Shown here: piece by piece, positions 7,481 through 13,145 of the stretch
Layout: the number at the start of each line of letters is the position of its first letter
Numbering within the stretch: position 1 is the stretch's first letter
Virus record (IMG/VR): IMGVR_UViG_3300021401_000020
Span: 1 to 41,242 of that record
DNA length: 41,242 nucleotides
Origin: a virus
Direction: 5' to 3' (one strand)
The notes under the pieces: generated by a model
Told to the model about the DNA's origin: nothing
The model's database searches: none
Seen by the model: the letters and a program-made list of their open reading frames with translations, nothing else
Translations under genes and position numbers: made by a program

Positions 7481-7498
7481 CCTCCGTGTGAACGGAGG
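7481..7498 (-). promoter_or_regulatory. palindrome covering a Shine-Dalgarno sequence
   Basis: Arms CCTCCGT and ACGGAGG with a 4-base loop. On the minus-strand transcript the distal arm contains the GGAGG that precedes the ATG at 7472, so the hairpin would pair the ribosome-binding site with its own complement. It could regulate translation, or act as a DNA operator. It depends on the transcript starting upstream of 7498, which is unknown. Confidence 0.5.
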
Positions 7499-7500
7499 TC

Positions 7501-7529
7501 AGTTTGCAAGAATGCAAACGACAAGGCAA
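7501..7529 (-). promoter_or_regulatory. candidate leftward early promoter
   Basis: On the minus strand, TTGCCT (7529-7524) and CAAACT (7506-7501) are separated by 17 bases. Operator A lies across the -10 side. The match to consensus is moderate. Its position just upstream of the left operon and under an operator supports it. Confidence 0.35.
7502..7519. promoter_or_regulatory. operator A (GTTTGCA-N4-TGCAAAC)
   Basis: A perfect 7-base inverted repeat with a 4-base centre; its core TGCA-N4-TGCA is shared with sites at 7538, 8150 and 8207. It sits over the candidate left promoter, which fits repression by the adjacent CI-like protein. Confidence 0.6.
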
Positions 7530-7537
7530 GAGCTAAA

Positions 7538-7549
7538 AGCATTTCTGCA
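7538..7549. promoter_or_regulatory. operator D, imperfect (AGCA-N4-TGCA)
   Basis: One mismatch from the TGCA-N4-TGCA core. Its centre is 33 bases, about three helical turns, from operator A, the spacing expected for cooperative repressor dimers. Weaker than the other three. Confidence 0.4.
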
Positions 7550-7611
7550 CACGAATTCTGGCCACGGTCATGCCCCGCAGCCGCCGGCAAACGATATCGA
7601 CCCGTTTTGCG

Positions 7612-8145
7612 CTAAGGTTGGGCCGTGTCCCTGTTCAGATCGCTGTCCTCTGGATCGGCTAGAAGCTCTGGAAAGAGCGGCATCAGCCGAGAGATGGCGC
7701 GTGGGGCCAGACCATCAGGATCGCCCAGCAAGAGGAAGTCCGTAGTTACCCGCATCCTTTTGGCGAACGAAATAAAGGTGGCCGTCGAGGCACAGCGGCG
7801 GCCGGCAAAGATGTCTTCCATCTCCTCAATTGACCAGCCGCAAAGATCAGCCACCGCCTCGTCACTATAAGACGGCGCCATAGCCTGTCGCACAAGTCTC
7901 ATCCGGCGCCCGATGTTCACCAACAGGCGCTGATCCGGCAATCCTGATGGAAGCGATTTTCCGCTGGCCTCGGCCAATTTGCTGAGTGTGCGGTGAGACA
8001 GGATGTGCTTGACCGGCTTGTTCATAAAGCGGGTCAAGGTTGACGGCGCAACACCAGCCTGACGCGCGAGTGTGGTCAGATCGACGCCAGCCGCGTCAGC
8101 CATCTGGCTTACCAGCCGCCTGACCGCTTCCCGTTCACTGCCCAT
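7612..8145 (-). CDS. CI-like phage repressor with helix-turn-helix
   Basis: A 177-residue protein. The N-terminal HTH is clear (DAAGVDLTTLARQAGVAPSTLTRFMNKPVKHILSHRTLSKLAEASG). A second HTH-like region follows (YSDEAVADLCGWSIEEMEDIFAGRRCASTATFISFAKRMRVTTDFLLLGDPDG). No LexA/CI Ser-Lys peptidase motif is evident, so RecA-stimulated self-cleavage is doubtful. I chose the ATG at 8145 because earlier in-frame starts run through both operators of the divergent region. It is divergent from a Cro-like gene across those operators, the classic lysogeny switch. The poor Shine-Dalgarno (AGGAT, 2 bases away) suggests weak or short-leader translation. Confidence 0.8.
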   Translation of the reverse strand: MGSEREAVRRLVSQMADAAGVDLTTLARQAGVAPSTLTRFMNKPVKHILSHRTLSKLAEASGKSLPSGLPDQRLLVNIGRRMRLVRQAMAPSYSDEAVADLCGWSIEEMEDIFAGRRCASTATFISFAKRMRVTTDFLLLGDPDGLAPRAISRLMPLFPELLADPEDSDLNRDTAQP

Positions 8146-8149
8146 ATCC

Positions 8150-8165
8150 TGTGCAGATTTGCACA
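8150..8165. promoter_or_regulatory. operator B (TGTGCA-N4-TGCACA)
   Basis: A perfect 6-base inverted repeat directly upstream of the repressor start at 8145. It shares the TGCA-N4-TGCA core with the other sites. Bound protein here would block or autoregulate the repressor transcript. Confidence 0.6.
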
Positions 8166-8199
8166 CGGGCGCCGGAGTCTGCGAATTGAAAGATTGCGC

Positions 8200-8228
8200 T
8201 TGACCGAGTGCATTTGTGCAAATAGGCT
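8200..8228 (+). promoter_or_regulatory. candidate cro promoter
   Basis: TTGACC (8200-8205), a 17-base spacer and TAGGCT (8223-8228). Operator C lies inside the spacer. A start about 7 bases downstream falls almost on the ATG at 8237, so the mRNA would be leaderless or nearly so, which agrees with the weak Shine-Dalgarno. Confidence 0.5.
8207..8222. promoter_or_regulatory. operator C (TGCA-N4-TGCA core)
   Basis: Core TGCATTTGTGCA at 8209-8220, placed between the -35 and -10 of the candidate cro promoter, so bound repressor would exclude RNA polymerase. Confidence 0.6.
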
Positions 8229-8236
8229 CTGGGGTC

Positions 8237-8452
8237 ATGGACCCGCGCCCGATTTCCACCCCCTCAGACATCGAAGCCGCCGCCAAGAAGGCAGGTCTTT
8301 CGATGGCAGAGGTGTGCCGTAGGGCCGGCGTCGCTCAGTCCACGTTCAACCGCTGGAAGAACGGCACGACGCAGCCAACGCTGGGCATCTATCAACGGCT
8401 TTGCGGCGCGGTTGCCGCTCCCTGTCCGCCGCCAACGCAGGCCGCAGCCTGA
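8237..8452 (+). CDS. Cro-like HTH protein
   Basis: A 71-residue protein with one helix-turn-helix (SDIEAAAKKAGLSMAEVCRRAGVAQSTFNRWKNGTTQPTLGIYQRL), the length and fold expected of Cro-type regulators. The ATG at 8237 was chosen over an in-frame start at 8216, which lies in operator C. The C-terminus is Pro/Ala-rich. It is divergent from the CI-like gene and is the first gene of the right operon. It should compete with the repressor for the same TGCA-type operators. It could instead be a CII-like activator. Confidence 0.75.
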   Translation: MDPRPISTPSDIEAAAKKAGLSMAEVCRRAGVAQSTFNRWKNGTTQPTLGIYQRLCGAVAAPCPPPTQAAA

Positions 8453-9174
8453 TGCCGGTCGTCATTCCCGTGACGGGCGGTTATGTGGCCGTGATCGATG
8501 ACGCCGATGCTGAGTTGGTTTTGCGGCACAAGTGGCGGGCTGCCACCCACGGGCGGTACGCCCAGACCAATGTCGGCAAGAGGACGGTATTTATGCACCG
8601 CCTCATTATGGCGCCCCCTGAAGGCTTCGAGACCGATCACGTCGATGGCGACGGACTGAACAATAAACGGGACAATCTTCGCCTCGCAACGCGATCGCAA
8701 AATCGGGCAAACAATCATTCTCAAGTCCGTAATAAGCACGGCTTTCGCGGCGTGATTCAGACGGCCCGAGGTTATTTTTACGGTCGTGTAAACAAGTACG
8801 GGAAACAGCACTTCACGGCGTCGTTCAACACACCGGAGGCCGCATCGATTGCGAGGAACAGGCTGGCCATACAGCTTTATGGCGAGTTCGTGCCGCCTTC
8901 GGAGGCGCCTCAACCCGGAATTGTGCTGTGTGCGCGGCGCGGTTTCCCTGGTGTGGTTTCCAGTGGTGCCGGTCGTTTCTACGGCCGGGTACTTAAGAGC
9001 GGCCATCACCACTACACCGCTCTCTTCGACAACCCGGAAGATGCTGCGCTTGCCCGCTGTGTGTTGGTAGCGTCGCTAGCGTCCATGCTCGCCGAAAGTC
9101 CCGCTCCCGCCCCGCGCGCTGTGCAGCCGGACCTGCTGGCCGCGCTCGCCGCTGGCCAGGACGGTGCCGCATGA
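8452..9174 (+). CDS. HNH endonuclease with two AP2-like DNA-binding repeats
   Basis: A 240-residue protein. The HNH core is FMHRLIMAPPEGFETDHVDGDGLNNKRDNLRLATRSQNRANN, with the DHVDGDGLNNK and NLR...N elements of the HNH-3 type. Two AP2-like segments follow: GFRGVIQTARGYFYGRVNKYGKQHFTASFNTPEAASIARNRLAIQLYGEF and GFPGVVSSGAGRFYGRVLKSGHHHYTALFDNPEDAALARCVL. The family comprises free-standing homing-type nucleases that nick DNA, with AP2 giving recognition. Tandem AP2 is less common. The ATG shares a base with the cro stop. The C-terminal tail APAPRAVQPDLLAAL recurs in the next gene. Confidence 0.85.
   Translation: MPVVIPVTGGYVAVIDDADAELVLRHKWRAATHGRYAQTNVGKRTVFMHRLIMAPPEGFETDHVDGDGLNNKRDNLRLATRSQNRANNHSQVRNKHGFRGVIQTARGYFYGRVNKYGKQHFTASFNTPEAASIARNRLAIQLYGEFVPPSEAPQPGIVLCARRGFPGVVSSGAGRFYGRVLKSGHHHYTALFDNPEDAALARCVLVASLASMLAESPAPAPRAVQPDLLAALAAGQDGAA
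9109..9148. repeat. 40-bp direct repeat, copy 1
   Basis: Identical to 9333-9372 and in the same reading frame; it encodes the PRAVQPDLLAAL tail of the HNH protein. The repeat suggests that a gene was inserted or duplicated between the copies. Confidence 0.85.
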
Positions 9175-9398
9175 CCGCCGCGCGCCCCGACTACTGCGCC
9201 ATCCCGGACGAGGGCCAGCCCGGATCGGATGGGCCGTGTCCCGCATGTGGCGCCACGATATCGGGCGACGATCCGGTTCGTGGTGTGTGCCAGGCGCGTC
9301 ACAACGGGCCGCCTCCGCGTGCCCCTACTCCGGCCCCGCGCGCTGTGCAGCCGGACCTGCTGGCCGCGCTCGTGCCGACCGCTGAAGCCGCAGACTGA
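9171..9398 (+). CDS. small zinc-binding protein with duplicated tail
   Basis: A 75-residue protein. It begins MTAARPDYCAIPDEGQPGSDGPCPACGATISG and continues with CQARH, giving several Cys/His that could hold zinc. Its last 20 residues repeat the HNH protein's tail (APRAVQPDLLAAL). ATGA overlap with the HNH gene. The shared tail may be a docking peptide or just a duplication scar. No family recognised. Confidence 0.7.
   Translation: MTAARPDYCAIPDEGQPGSDGPCPACGATISGDDPVRGVCQARHNGPPPRAPTPAPRAVQPDLLAALVPTAEAAD
9333..9372. repeat. 40-bp direct repeat, copy 2
   Basis: Second copy of the 9109-9148 repeat, 224 bases downstream, in frame within the 75-residue gene. Confidence 0.85.
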
Positions 9399-9481
9399 CG
9401 CCAAGCCGTGCCTGTCACCCAAGGAACCGCACAACCAATGGAGCATCCCGCCGCCGCCAATTCCCCGATCGCCCCGCGGTA

Positions 9482-9802
9482 ATGCCGCGCAGGACCTGGG
9501 TTCGTGCTGGAAAGGCGGTGCGGACTGCCGGGGGCGGAACTGCGGGCGCGCGTGCGGAACGGTGCAATGCGGAATTGTCCGTACTTGCGGATGACGGCGG
9601 GCGCAGTACGACTGATGGCAGCCATGGGGCGGGTGTCTCCGTCCTGTCGGTTAGAGGTGCGCCGGTGGTTTCCAGACCGCCGGCCCCCTCGTTGGATCAG
9701 CCCTTAGTGGCATATACGCCACAGAGTCGCAATTCATCCCCGCGTGCGTCGTGGAACGGCACCGGATGGCCAACCCCGGAAGATTGGTGGGGTTCGGTAT
9801 GA
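9482..9802 (+). CDS. hypothetical protein (frame uncertain)
   Basis: A possible 106-residue protein. Support is the ATGA overlap with the confident next gene and a natural-looking C-terminus (ASWNGTGWPTPEDWWGSV). The N-terminal half is basic and Gly-rich. A competing frame at 9504-9707 is open for 67 residues. The ATG follows a short 14-codon frame ending in TAATG, whose own ATG has AAGGA upstream, so a tiny leader peptide may precede it. Unrecognised. Confidence 0.45.
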   Translation: MPRRTWVRAGKAVRTAGGGTAGARAERCNAELSVLADDGGRSTTDGSHGAGVSVLSVRGAPVVSRPPAPSLDQPLVAYTPQSRNSSPRASWNGTGWPTPEDWWGSV

Positions 9803-10086
9803 GCGAGCGCCACGCACCGCCATGTCCTGTCTGCGGCGATCCAAGCGCCTTCGTGCTCTGGATTGACGACGAGCCGCCCCCGACGTGCCCAAACGATCCG
9901 GCATGGCCGCAGCGCACGGTGATCGGCATCTGCCAACACCAAATCAGACGTGCGCGGCAAGCGGCCGAGTTGCGACGCCTGACGCCTGACGCATTCGACG
10001 CCGCGGGGACAATGATTCCATCCGAGTCTACGCGAGCGTGGCGGAACTACATCGAAGCCAATCCACGCAAAGCGGTGGTCGTCTGA
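9799..10086 (+). CDS. zinc-finger-like small protein
   Basis: A 95-residue protein with CPVCGDPSAFVLWIDDEPPPTCPNDPAWPQRTVIGICQHQ, four Cys/His groups likely to bind zinc, and a basic helix (IRRARQAAELRRL). ATGA with the preceding frame, TGATG with the next gene. It resembles small phage Cys-rich proteins of early operons. Function unknown. Confidence 0.7.
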   Translation: MSERHAPPCPVCGDPSAFVLWIDDEPPPTCPNDPAWPQRTVIGICQHQIRRARQAAELRRLTPDAFDAAGTMIPSESTRAWRNYIEANPRKAVVV

Positions 10087-10346
10087 TGCCCGCGCGCCCT
10101 TCCAGCCCGTCGCGTGACGAGTTGCTTGGTCTCTCCCCCGCCGAGAAGGCGCGGCGCTTCGATGCCATGGTGCGGGCCACGTTCTCCCACGTCGACGAGC
10201 GCGATCTGCTGGACGAGTTGCATCCGCGCAAGACGCTGGACATCAAGCGCCGGGTGGACGGTGTTGAGACGTGGTTCGAGGCCGATTGGCTGTCTCGGCT
10301 GCGCGATGAGCGGAATGGCGGCAACCGTTGGTGGCTCGCCCCATGA
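10086..10346 (+). CDS. small charged hypothetical protein
   Basis: An 86-residue protein rich in Arg/Asp/Glu (LSPAEKARRFDAMVRATFSHVDERDLLDELHPRKTLDIKRRVDG), helical then beta. The ATG shares a base with the upstream TGA; an in-frame start at 10038 would overlap the previous gene. No family recognised. Confidence 0.7.
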   Translation: MPARPSSPSRDELLGLSPAEKARRFDAMVRATFSHVDERDLLDELHPRKTLDIKRRVDGVETWFEADWLSRLRDERNGGNRWWLAP

Positions 10347-10552
10347 CCCCCGCGCGTCTGCATCCCCCCCGGATCAAGTCCGGGGGCGAACCGCCGCCGC
10401 TGGCTACCACGGACGAGTTCTGGTGTGGCGTCTGGTGGGTGCCCGACGAGGCGCGACCTGGACACCTCCGTTCCGCGACGCCGGGGGAATGTGTCACCGA
10501 GATCATGCGCCTCCGCGAGTTGGTGGCGACGCTGGAGGGGACGAAGCCATGA
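10343..10552 (+). CDS. small protein containing a palindromic insert
   Basis: A 69-residue protein. Residues about 7-15 (PRIKSGGEP) are encoded by a 21-base palindrome that also occurs, inverted, at 26946. The rest (TTDEFWCGVWWVPDEARPGHL...CVTEIMRLRELVATLEG) looks like a small folded domain with a C-terminal helix. ATGA overlaps at both ends. The insert near the N-terminus is probably tolerated as a loop. Function unknown. Confidence 0.7.
   Translation: MTPARLHPPRIKSGGEPPPLATTDEFWCGVWWVPDEARPGHLRSATPGECVTEIMRLRELVATLEGTKP
10366..10386. repeat. dispersed 21-bp palindrome, copy 1
   Basis: Arms CCCCCGGA and TCCGGGGG with loop TCAAG. The exact reverse complement occurs at 26946-26966. It lies inside a coding region and keeps the frame. 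The sequence is like a palindrome I recall as frequent in alphaproteobacterial chromosomes (not verified). Confidence 0.8.
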
Positions 10553-10797
10553 CTGCCCGCGGCAAGTGGCCTTGGACGGTGTGGACGCGAGACGGCGAGC
10601 GGTGCCGGCATTTCCGGACGTTCGCGGGCGCGGAGGCGTATGCACGCCGCTACGTCGAGGCGGCACTGCGCGACACCGGGGGCTGCCTGCCGGCAGAGAT
10701 CGACCGCGACCGCGTGCCAGTTGCCTGGGTGCGCGCGGACGGGTTGGAGCGCATCTGGACCGATATGGTGGCCGATGCGGCGGGACTGGTCGCATGA
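10549..10797 (+). CDS. small hypothetical protein
   Basis: An 82-residue protein (MTARGKWPWTVWTRDGERCRHFRTFAGAEAYARRYVEAALRDTGG...VAWVRADGLERIWTDMVADAAGL). Beta strands followed by helices suggest a compact alpha/beta fold, perhaps nucleic-acid binding given the basic first half. It overlaps both neighbours as ATGA. Unrecognised. Confidence 0.75.
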   Translation: MTARGKWPWTVWTRDGERCRHFRTFAGAEAYARRYVEAALRDTGGCLPAEIDRDRVPVAWVRADGLERIWTDMVADAAGLVA

Positions 10798-11090
10798 CTG
10801 GCCGCAGCACCAGCGACATTACGCCGGAGATGATCCCGCGGTTCCTCGCACTCCGGGAGGCCCACACCCCGGTGCGCGAGATCGCCCGCCTGCTGGGCGT
10901 CAGGCGCGGGAGCGTAGGCAGGACCGTGCGGCGGCTTGGATTGCAGCAGCAGTTGCGCAATCTGGGCGGCAAGATGCCGCTGCCGCCCACCACGACGGCA
11001 TCCGAGCGCATGGCGTCCGGTGTGGCGGCGCTGGAGGCCGGACACCCGCTGTCTTGGGGTGTGATAGCGACAGGAGCGTGGCCGAGATGA
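10794..11090 (+). CDS. HTH DNA-binding protein
   Basis: A 98-residue protein. Its N-terminal helix-turn-helix (MIPRFLALREAHTPVREIARLLGVRRGSVGRTVRRLGL) resembles the resolvase/transposase type. The remainder is linker-like (LPPTTTASERMASGVAALEAGHPLSWGVIATGAW). It is likely a small transcription factor or replication accessory of the right operon. It shares ATGA junctions with both neighbours, and the gene after it is also HTH-like. Confidence 0.7.
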   Translation: MTGRSTSDITPEMIPRFLALREAHTPVREIARLLGVRRGSVGRTVRRLGLQQQLRNLGGKMPLPPTTTASERMASGVAALEAGHPLSWGVIATGAWPR

Positions 11091-11398
11091 GCCCGCGCCC
11101 ATTCGGAACTGCGCTGCCGAAGTGGTGGACATCGCAGACCAGGCGACGTGCGCTCGCCATGTGGCGGGACGGCGCAACGATCGAGGATATCATGGCGACG
11201 TTCTGCCGATCGTATAGGTCGGTGGAGCAGATGCTTGCCGCGTATCGCGATGTCCCGAGGCCGTGTCCGCCGCTTGGTCCTGCATATGCCGAGTATCAGC
11301 GGCATCTCGCGCGGCACCAAATCGCGGTGCAGATCGCCGCGGTGAAGCGCGAGGCGCGGCGGACTGATGCCTACAAGGCAGGGAGGCTCGTTTGGTAG
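11087..11398 (+). CDS. HTH-like basic protein
   Basis: A 103-residue basic protein. RRRALAMWRDGATIEDIMATFCRSYRSVEQMLAAYRD has helix-turn-helix character (a GcrA-like or Myb-like three-helix pattern). A long C-terminal basic helix (YQRHLARHQIAVQIAAVKREARR) follows. GcrA-type regulators are common in alphaproteobacteria and their phages; the start WWTSQTRRRALAMWRDGATIEDIM is reminiscent, but I cannot confirm it. ATGA overlap with the previous HTH gene. Confidence 0.6.
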   Translation: MSPRPFGTALPKWWTSQTRRRALAMWRDGATIEDIMATFCRSYRSVEQMLAAYRDVPRPCPPLGPAYAEYQRHLARHQIAVQIAAVKREARRTDAYKAGRLVW

Positions 11399-11574
11399 AC
11401 AAGACGCAGCCGATCCTGTGCGGCGTGGCAGTGCAGCGGTATCCGTCGCACCCGCAGGACACCGCACGGGCTCTGGCGCTGGCCAAGGAGGCGCTGCGGG
11501 CAGAGATACTGCGGGCAAAACGTGAGGCAGCCACAGCACCTCCCTACAAGCCTCCGCACGAGGACGCGGCATGA
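11392..11574 (+). CDS. small basic protein, TTG start
   Basis: A 60-residue protein with a long Ala/Lys/Arg helix (TARALALAKEALRAEILRAKREAAT). The start is TTG at 11392, decided by GGGAGG 5 bases upstream; no ATG or GTG is suitably placed. It overlaps the preceding gene by 7 bases and the next by ATGA. Function unknown. Confidence 0.65.
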   Translation: MVDKTQPILCGVAVQRYPSHPQDTARALALAKEALRAEILRAKREAATAPPYKPPHEDAA

Positions 11575-12365
11575 CCGCCGCGGCGCTCGCCGGCGGGACA
11601 CGCATCGTGTCGTGGTTCTCCGCAGGGGACGCCAGCGCGGCCACGACCAAGCTCGTGTTGGCGCAATACGGCGCAACGCACGAGATCGCCATTGCGCGCT
11701 GCATGGTGCCGGAGGAGCATCCCGACAACGACCGTTTTGCCGCCGACTGCGCGGTGTGGTTCGGCCAGCCGGTAATTGAGTTGCGCAGCACGGAATACGC
11801 ATCATGCGAGGATGTGTGGACGCGCAAGCGTTACATGAGCGGCGTGGCCGGAGCGGCATGCACACTGGAAATGAAGAAGGCCGTCAGGTGGGCTTTCGAG
11901 CAGGCGTGGCAGCCTGATCTCCAGGCGTTCGGCTACACAGTGGACGAGCAGGATCGCGCCGATCGGTTCCGTGAGCAAAACCCGGATGTCCGGCTGGTCA
12001 CACCGCTGATCGAGGCGGGGCTGTCCAAAGAAGATTGCCATGCCCTTGTGCGTCGCGCCGGGATAAAACGATCGGCGATGTATGACTTGGGATTTCCGAA
12101 TGCCAACTGCATCGCATGCGTGAACATGCAGTCGCCGGCTGGTTGGAACCTGACGCGACGGCATTTCCCGGTTCAGTTTGCGGCAAGGGCGAAGCTGTCC
12201 CGTGAGCTTGGAGTGCGGCTGGTTAAGGGCACGACTGGAGACCGAGAGCGCCAGTTCCTTGACGAGTTAGACCCGCTAGCTGGACGAGGCGAGACAATCC
12301 CTTCGTCGGAATGCTCACTGCTGTGCTGGATTGCCGAGCAAAAGCTCGCGGAGCCACGGCCATGA
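11571..12365 (+). CDS. PAPS-reductase-superfamily protein, second copy in window
   Basis: A 264-residue phage-type member. The PP-loop is IVSWFSAGDASAATTKL (a degenerate SGGxxS). It is followed by PEEHPDNDRFAADCAVWFGQPVIEL, the KRYMSGVAGAACTLEMKKAVR basic/Cys segment, and GFPNANCIACVNMQSPAGW with paired Cys. The order matches a family seen beside nucleases in proteobacterial phages. It is not closely similar to the copy at 911. The likely chemistry is adenylation or sulfur transfer; substrate unknown. The N-terminus MTAAALAGGTR is shared with the next gene. Confidence 0.8.
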   Translation: MTAAALAGGTRIVSWFSAGDASAATTKLVLAQYGATHEIAIARCMVPEEHPDNDRFAADCAVWFGQPVIELRSTEYASCEDVWTRKRYMSGVAGAACTLEMKKAVRWAFEQAWQPDLQAFGYTVDEQDRADRFREQNPDVRLVTPLIEAGLSKEDCHALVRRAGIKRSAMYDLGFPNANCIACVNMQSPAGWNLTRRHFPVQFAARAKLSRELGVRLVKGTTGDRERQFLDELDPLAGRGETIPSSECSLLCWIAEQKLAEPRP

Positions 12366-12847
12366 CCGCAGCGCTCGCCGGCGGGACGCGGCGGAAGGCG
12401 GCGCCAGCGTTCCGGCTCACCCGCCCCGTGGTTCCGGAAGACGCGCTGCACGCCTCGACGGTTGACCTGTTGACGCGGCTCGTTCTGCCGCCGGCGGAGT
12501 GGGCATGCTATCCCGCTGGCCTCACCGAACTGACCGGCCAGCAGAAGGCGCGGCTCTACCGCATGGGCCTTAGGGTCGGCTGGCCGGATTTCCTGATCGC
12601 GTTCAACGGCATCCTTGGCGTCGAGCTAAAGACTGAGACGGGGCAACTCTCTCGATCACGCTGGGTCACGACGCGCGACCGGCGCGGCAACATCGTGAAG
12701 CGGTGGGTGGAGGGCCAACGGGACGTGCATCCGCGGCTAATCGCATCGGGCGGTTTCCAGCGCATTGCTGTTTGCCGCTCCGTCGAGGAGGTGGAAGCCG
12801 AGTTACTGGCGTTCGGCGTGCCGATGCGCGGCAGGGTGGCGGCATGA
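12362..12847 (+). CDS. VRR-NUC-type PD-(D/E)xK endonuclease
   Basis: A 161-residue protein with GWPDFLIAFNGILGVELKTETGQLSRSR, the Asp...Glu-x-Lys core of VRR-NUC nucleases, and C-terminal HPRLIASGGFQRIAVCRSVEEVEAEL, typical of the family. Phage VRR-NUC proteins cleave branched or modified DNA in replication and recombination. The ATG at 12362 overlaps the PAPS-reductase-like stop. The N-terminus (MTAALAGGTRRK) copies the start of the previous gene. Confidence in the fold is good; the substrate is unknown. Confidence 0.8.
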   Translation: MTAALAGGTRRKAAPAFRLTRPVVPEDALHASTVDLLTRLVLPPAEWACYPAGLTELTGQQKARLYRMGLRVGWPDFLIAFNGILGVELKTETGQLSRSRWVTTRDRRGNIVKRWVEGQRDVHPRLIASGGFQRIAVCRSVEEVEAELLAFGVPMRGRVAA

Positions 12848-12886
12848 CCGGGCCCGGCGCGCGCGGCGGCGGACGGAGAAGTTGGC

Positions 12887-12982
12887 ATGATCGACAACGG
12901 CAATCCGCTGGGGCCAGCCGCCTGGTGCTGCGCGGTGTGGTACGTCGGGTTCGTGTTCTGGGTGTCCGTCCTGCGGCTGTGA
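12887..12982 (+). CDS. 31-residue single-span membrane peptide
   Basis: MIDNGNPLGPAAWCCAVWYVGFVFWVSVLRL: a short polar head and a roughly 20-residue hydrophobic helix. The ATG has GGAGAAG upstream. It is too short for most gene finders. It lies before a terminator-like hairpin. A longer frame from 12844 to 13185 overlaps it but is Arg/Gly-rich and runs through the hairpin, so I prefer this peptide. It could be an inner-membrane effector, but that is inference. Confidence 0.5.
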   Translation: MIDNGNPLGPAAWCCAVWYVGFVFWVSVLRL

Positions 12983-13024
12983 GCGGCGGCGTTGCCGACT
13001 CAGTGCGCATGGGCTTTAATGCAG

Positions 13025-13062
13025 AAACCCCCGGCGATTGGGTCGCCAGGGGCTTCGTTTGG
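13025..13062 (+). terminator. terminator-like hairpin
   Basis: CCCC-C-GGCGA, loop TTGGG, TCGCC-A-GGGG, then TTCGTTTGGTT. The stem is about 9 pairs with one bulge on each side and a moderate T-rich tail. It lies between the small membrane peptide and the gene at 13146, so it may separate the early operon from the helicase part or act as an attenuator. Confidence 0.65.
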
Positions 13063-13145
13063 TTACGCCGTCTGGTCAACGGCATGGGGTGGGTCAACGC
13101 CCCCTATGTATCGCGGTTGGGCGGCCCTGACAAGAGGGGCTATCC

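Larger units (their letters stand above)
7133..7611. other. left-operon leader and control region
   Basis: 479 bases without a convincing gene. On the minus strand an ATG at 7472 has a strong GGAGG 8 bases upstream and begins MQRTFHGQYLPAGFDGP. That frame runs on through the next two genes, and its codon bias fades after about 20 codons. It may be a short leader gene, or the frame may have been disrupted. The stretch also holds two TGCA-type operators, a palindrome over the GGAGG, and an AT-rich repeat patch at 7250-7289 that contrasts with the GC-rich surroundings. Confidence 0.5.

Noticed and set aside
9504-9707. A 67-residue plus frame competing with 9482-9802
   Set aside because: No coupling to the next gene; the 9482 frame ends in ATGA onto a confident gene.
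10028-11827. A 599-residue minus frame
   Set aside because: It is antisense to seven coupled plus-strand genes with clear domains; the composition is Arg/Pro/Ser-rich noise from GC bias.
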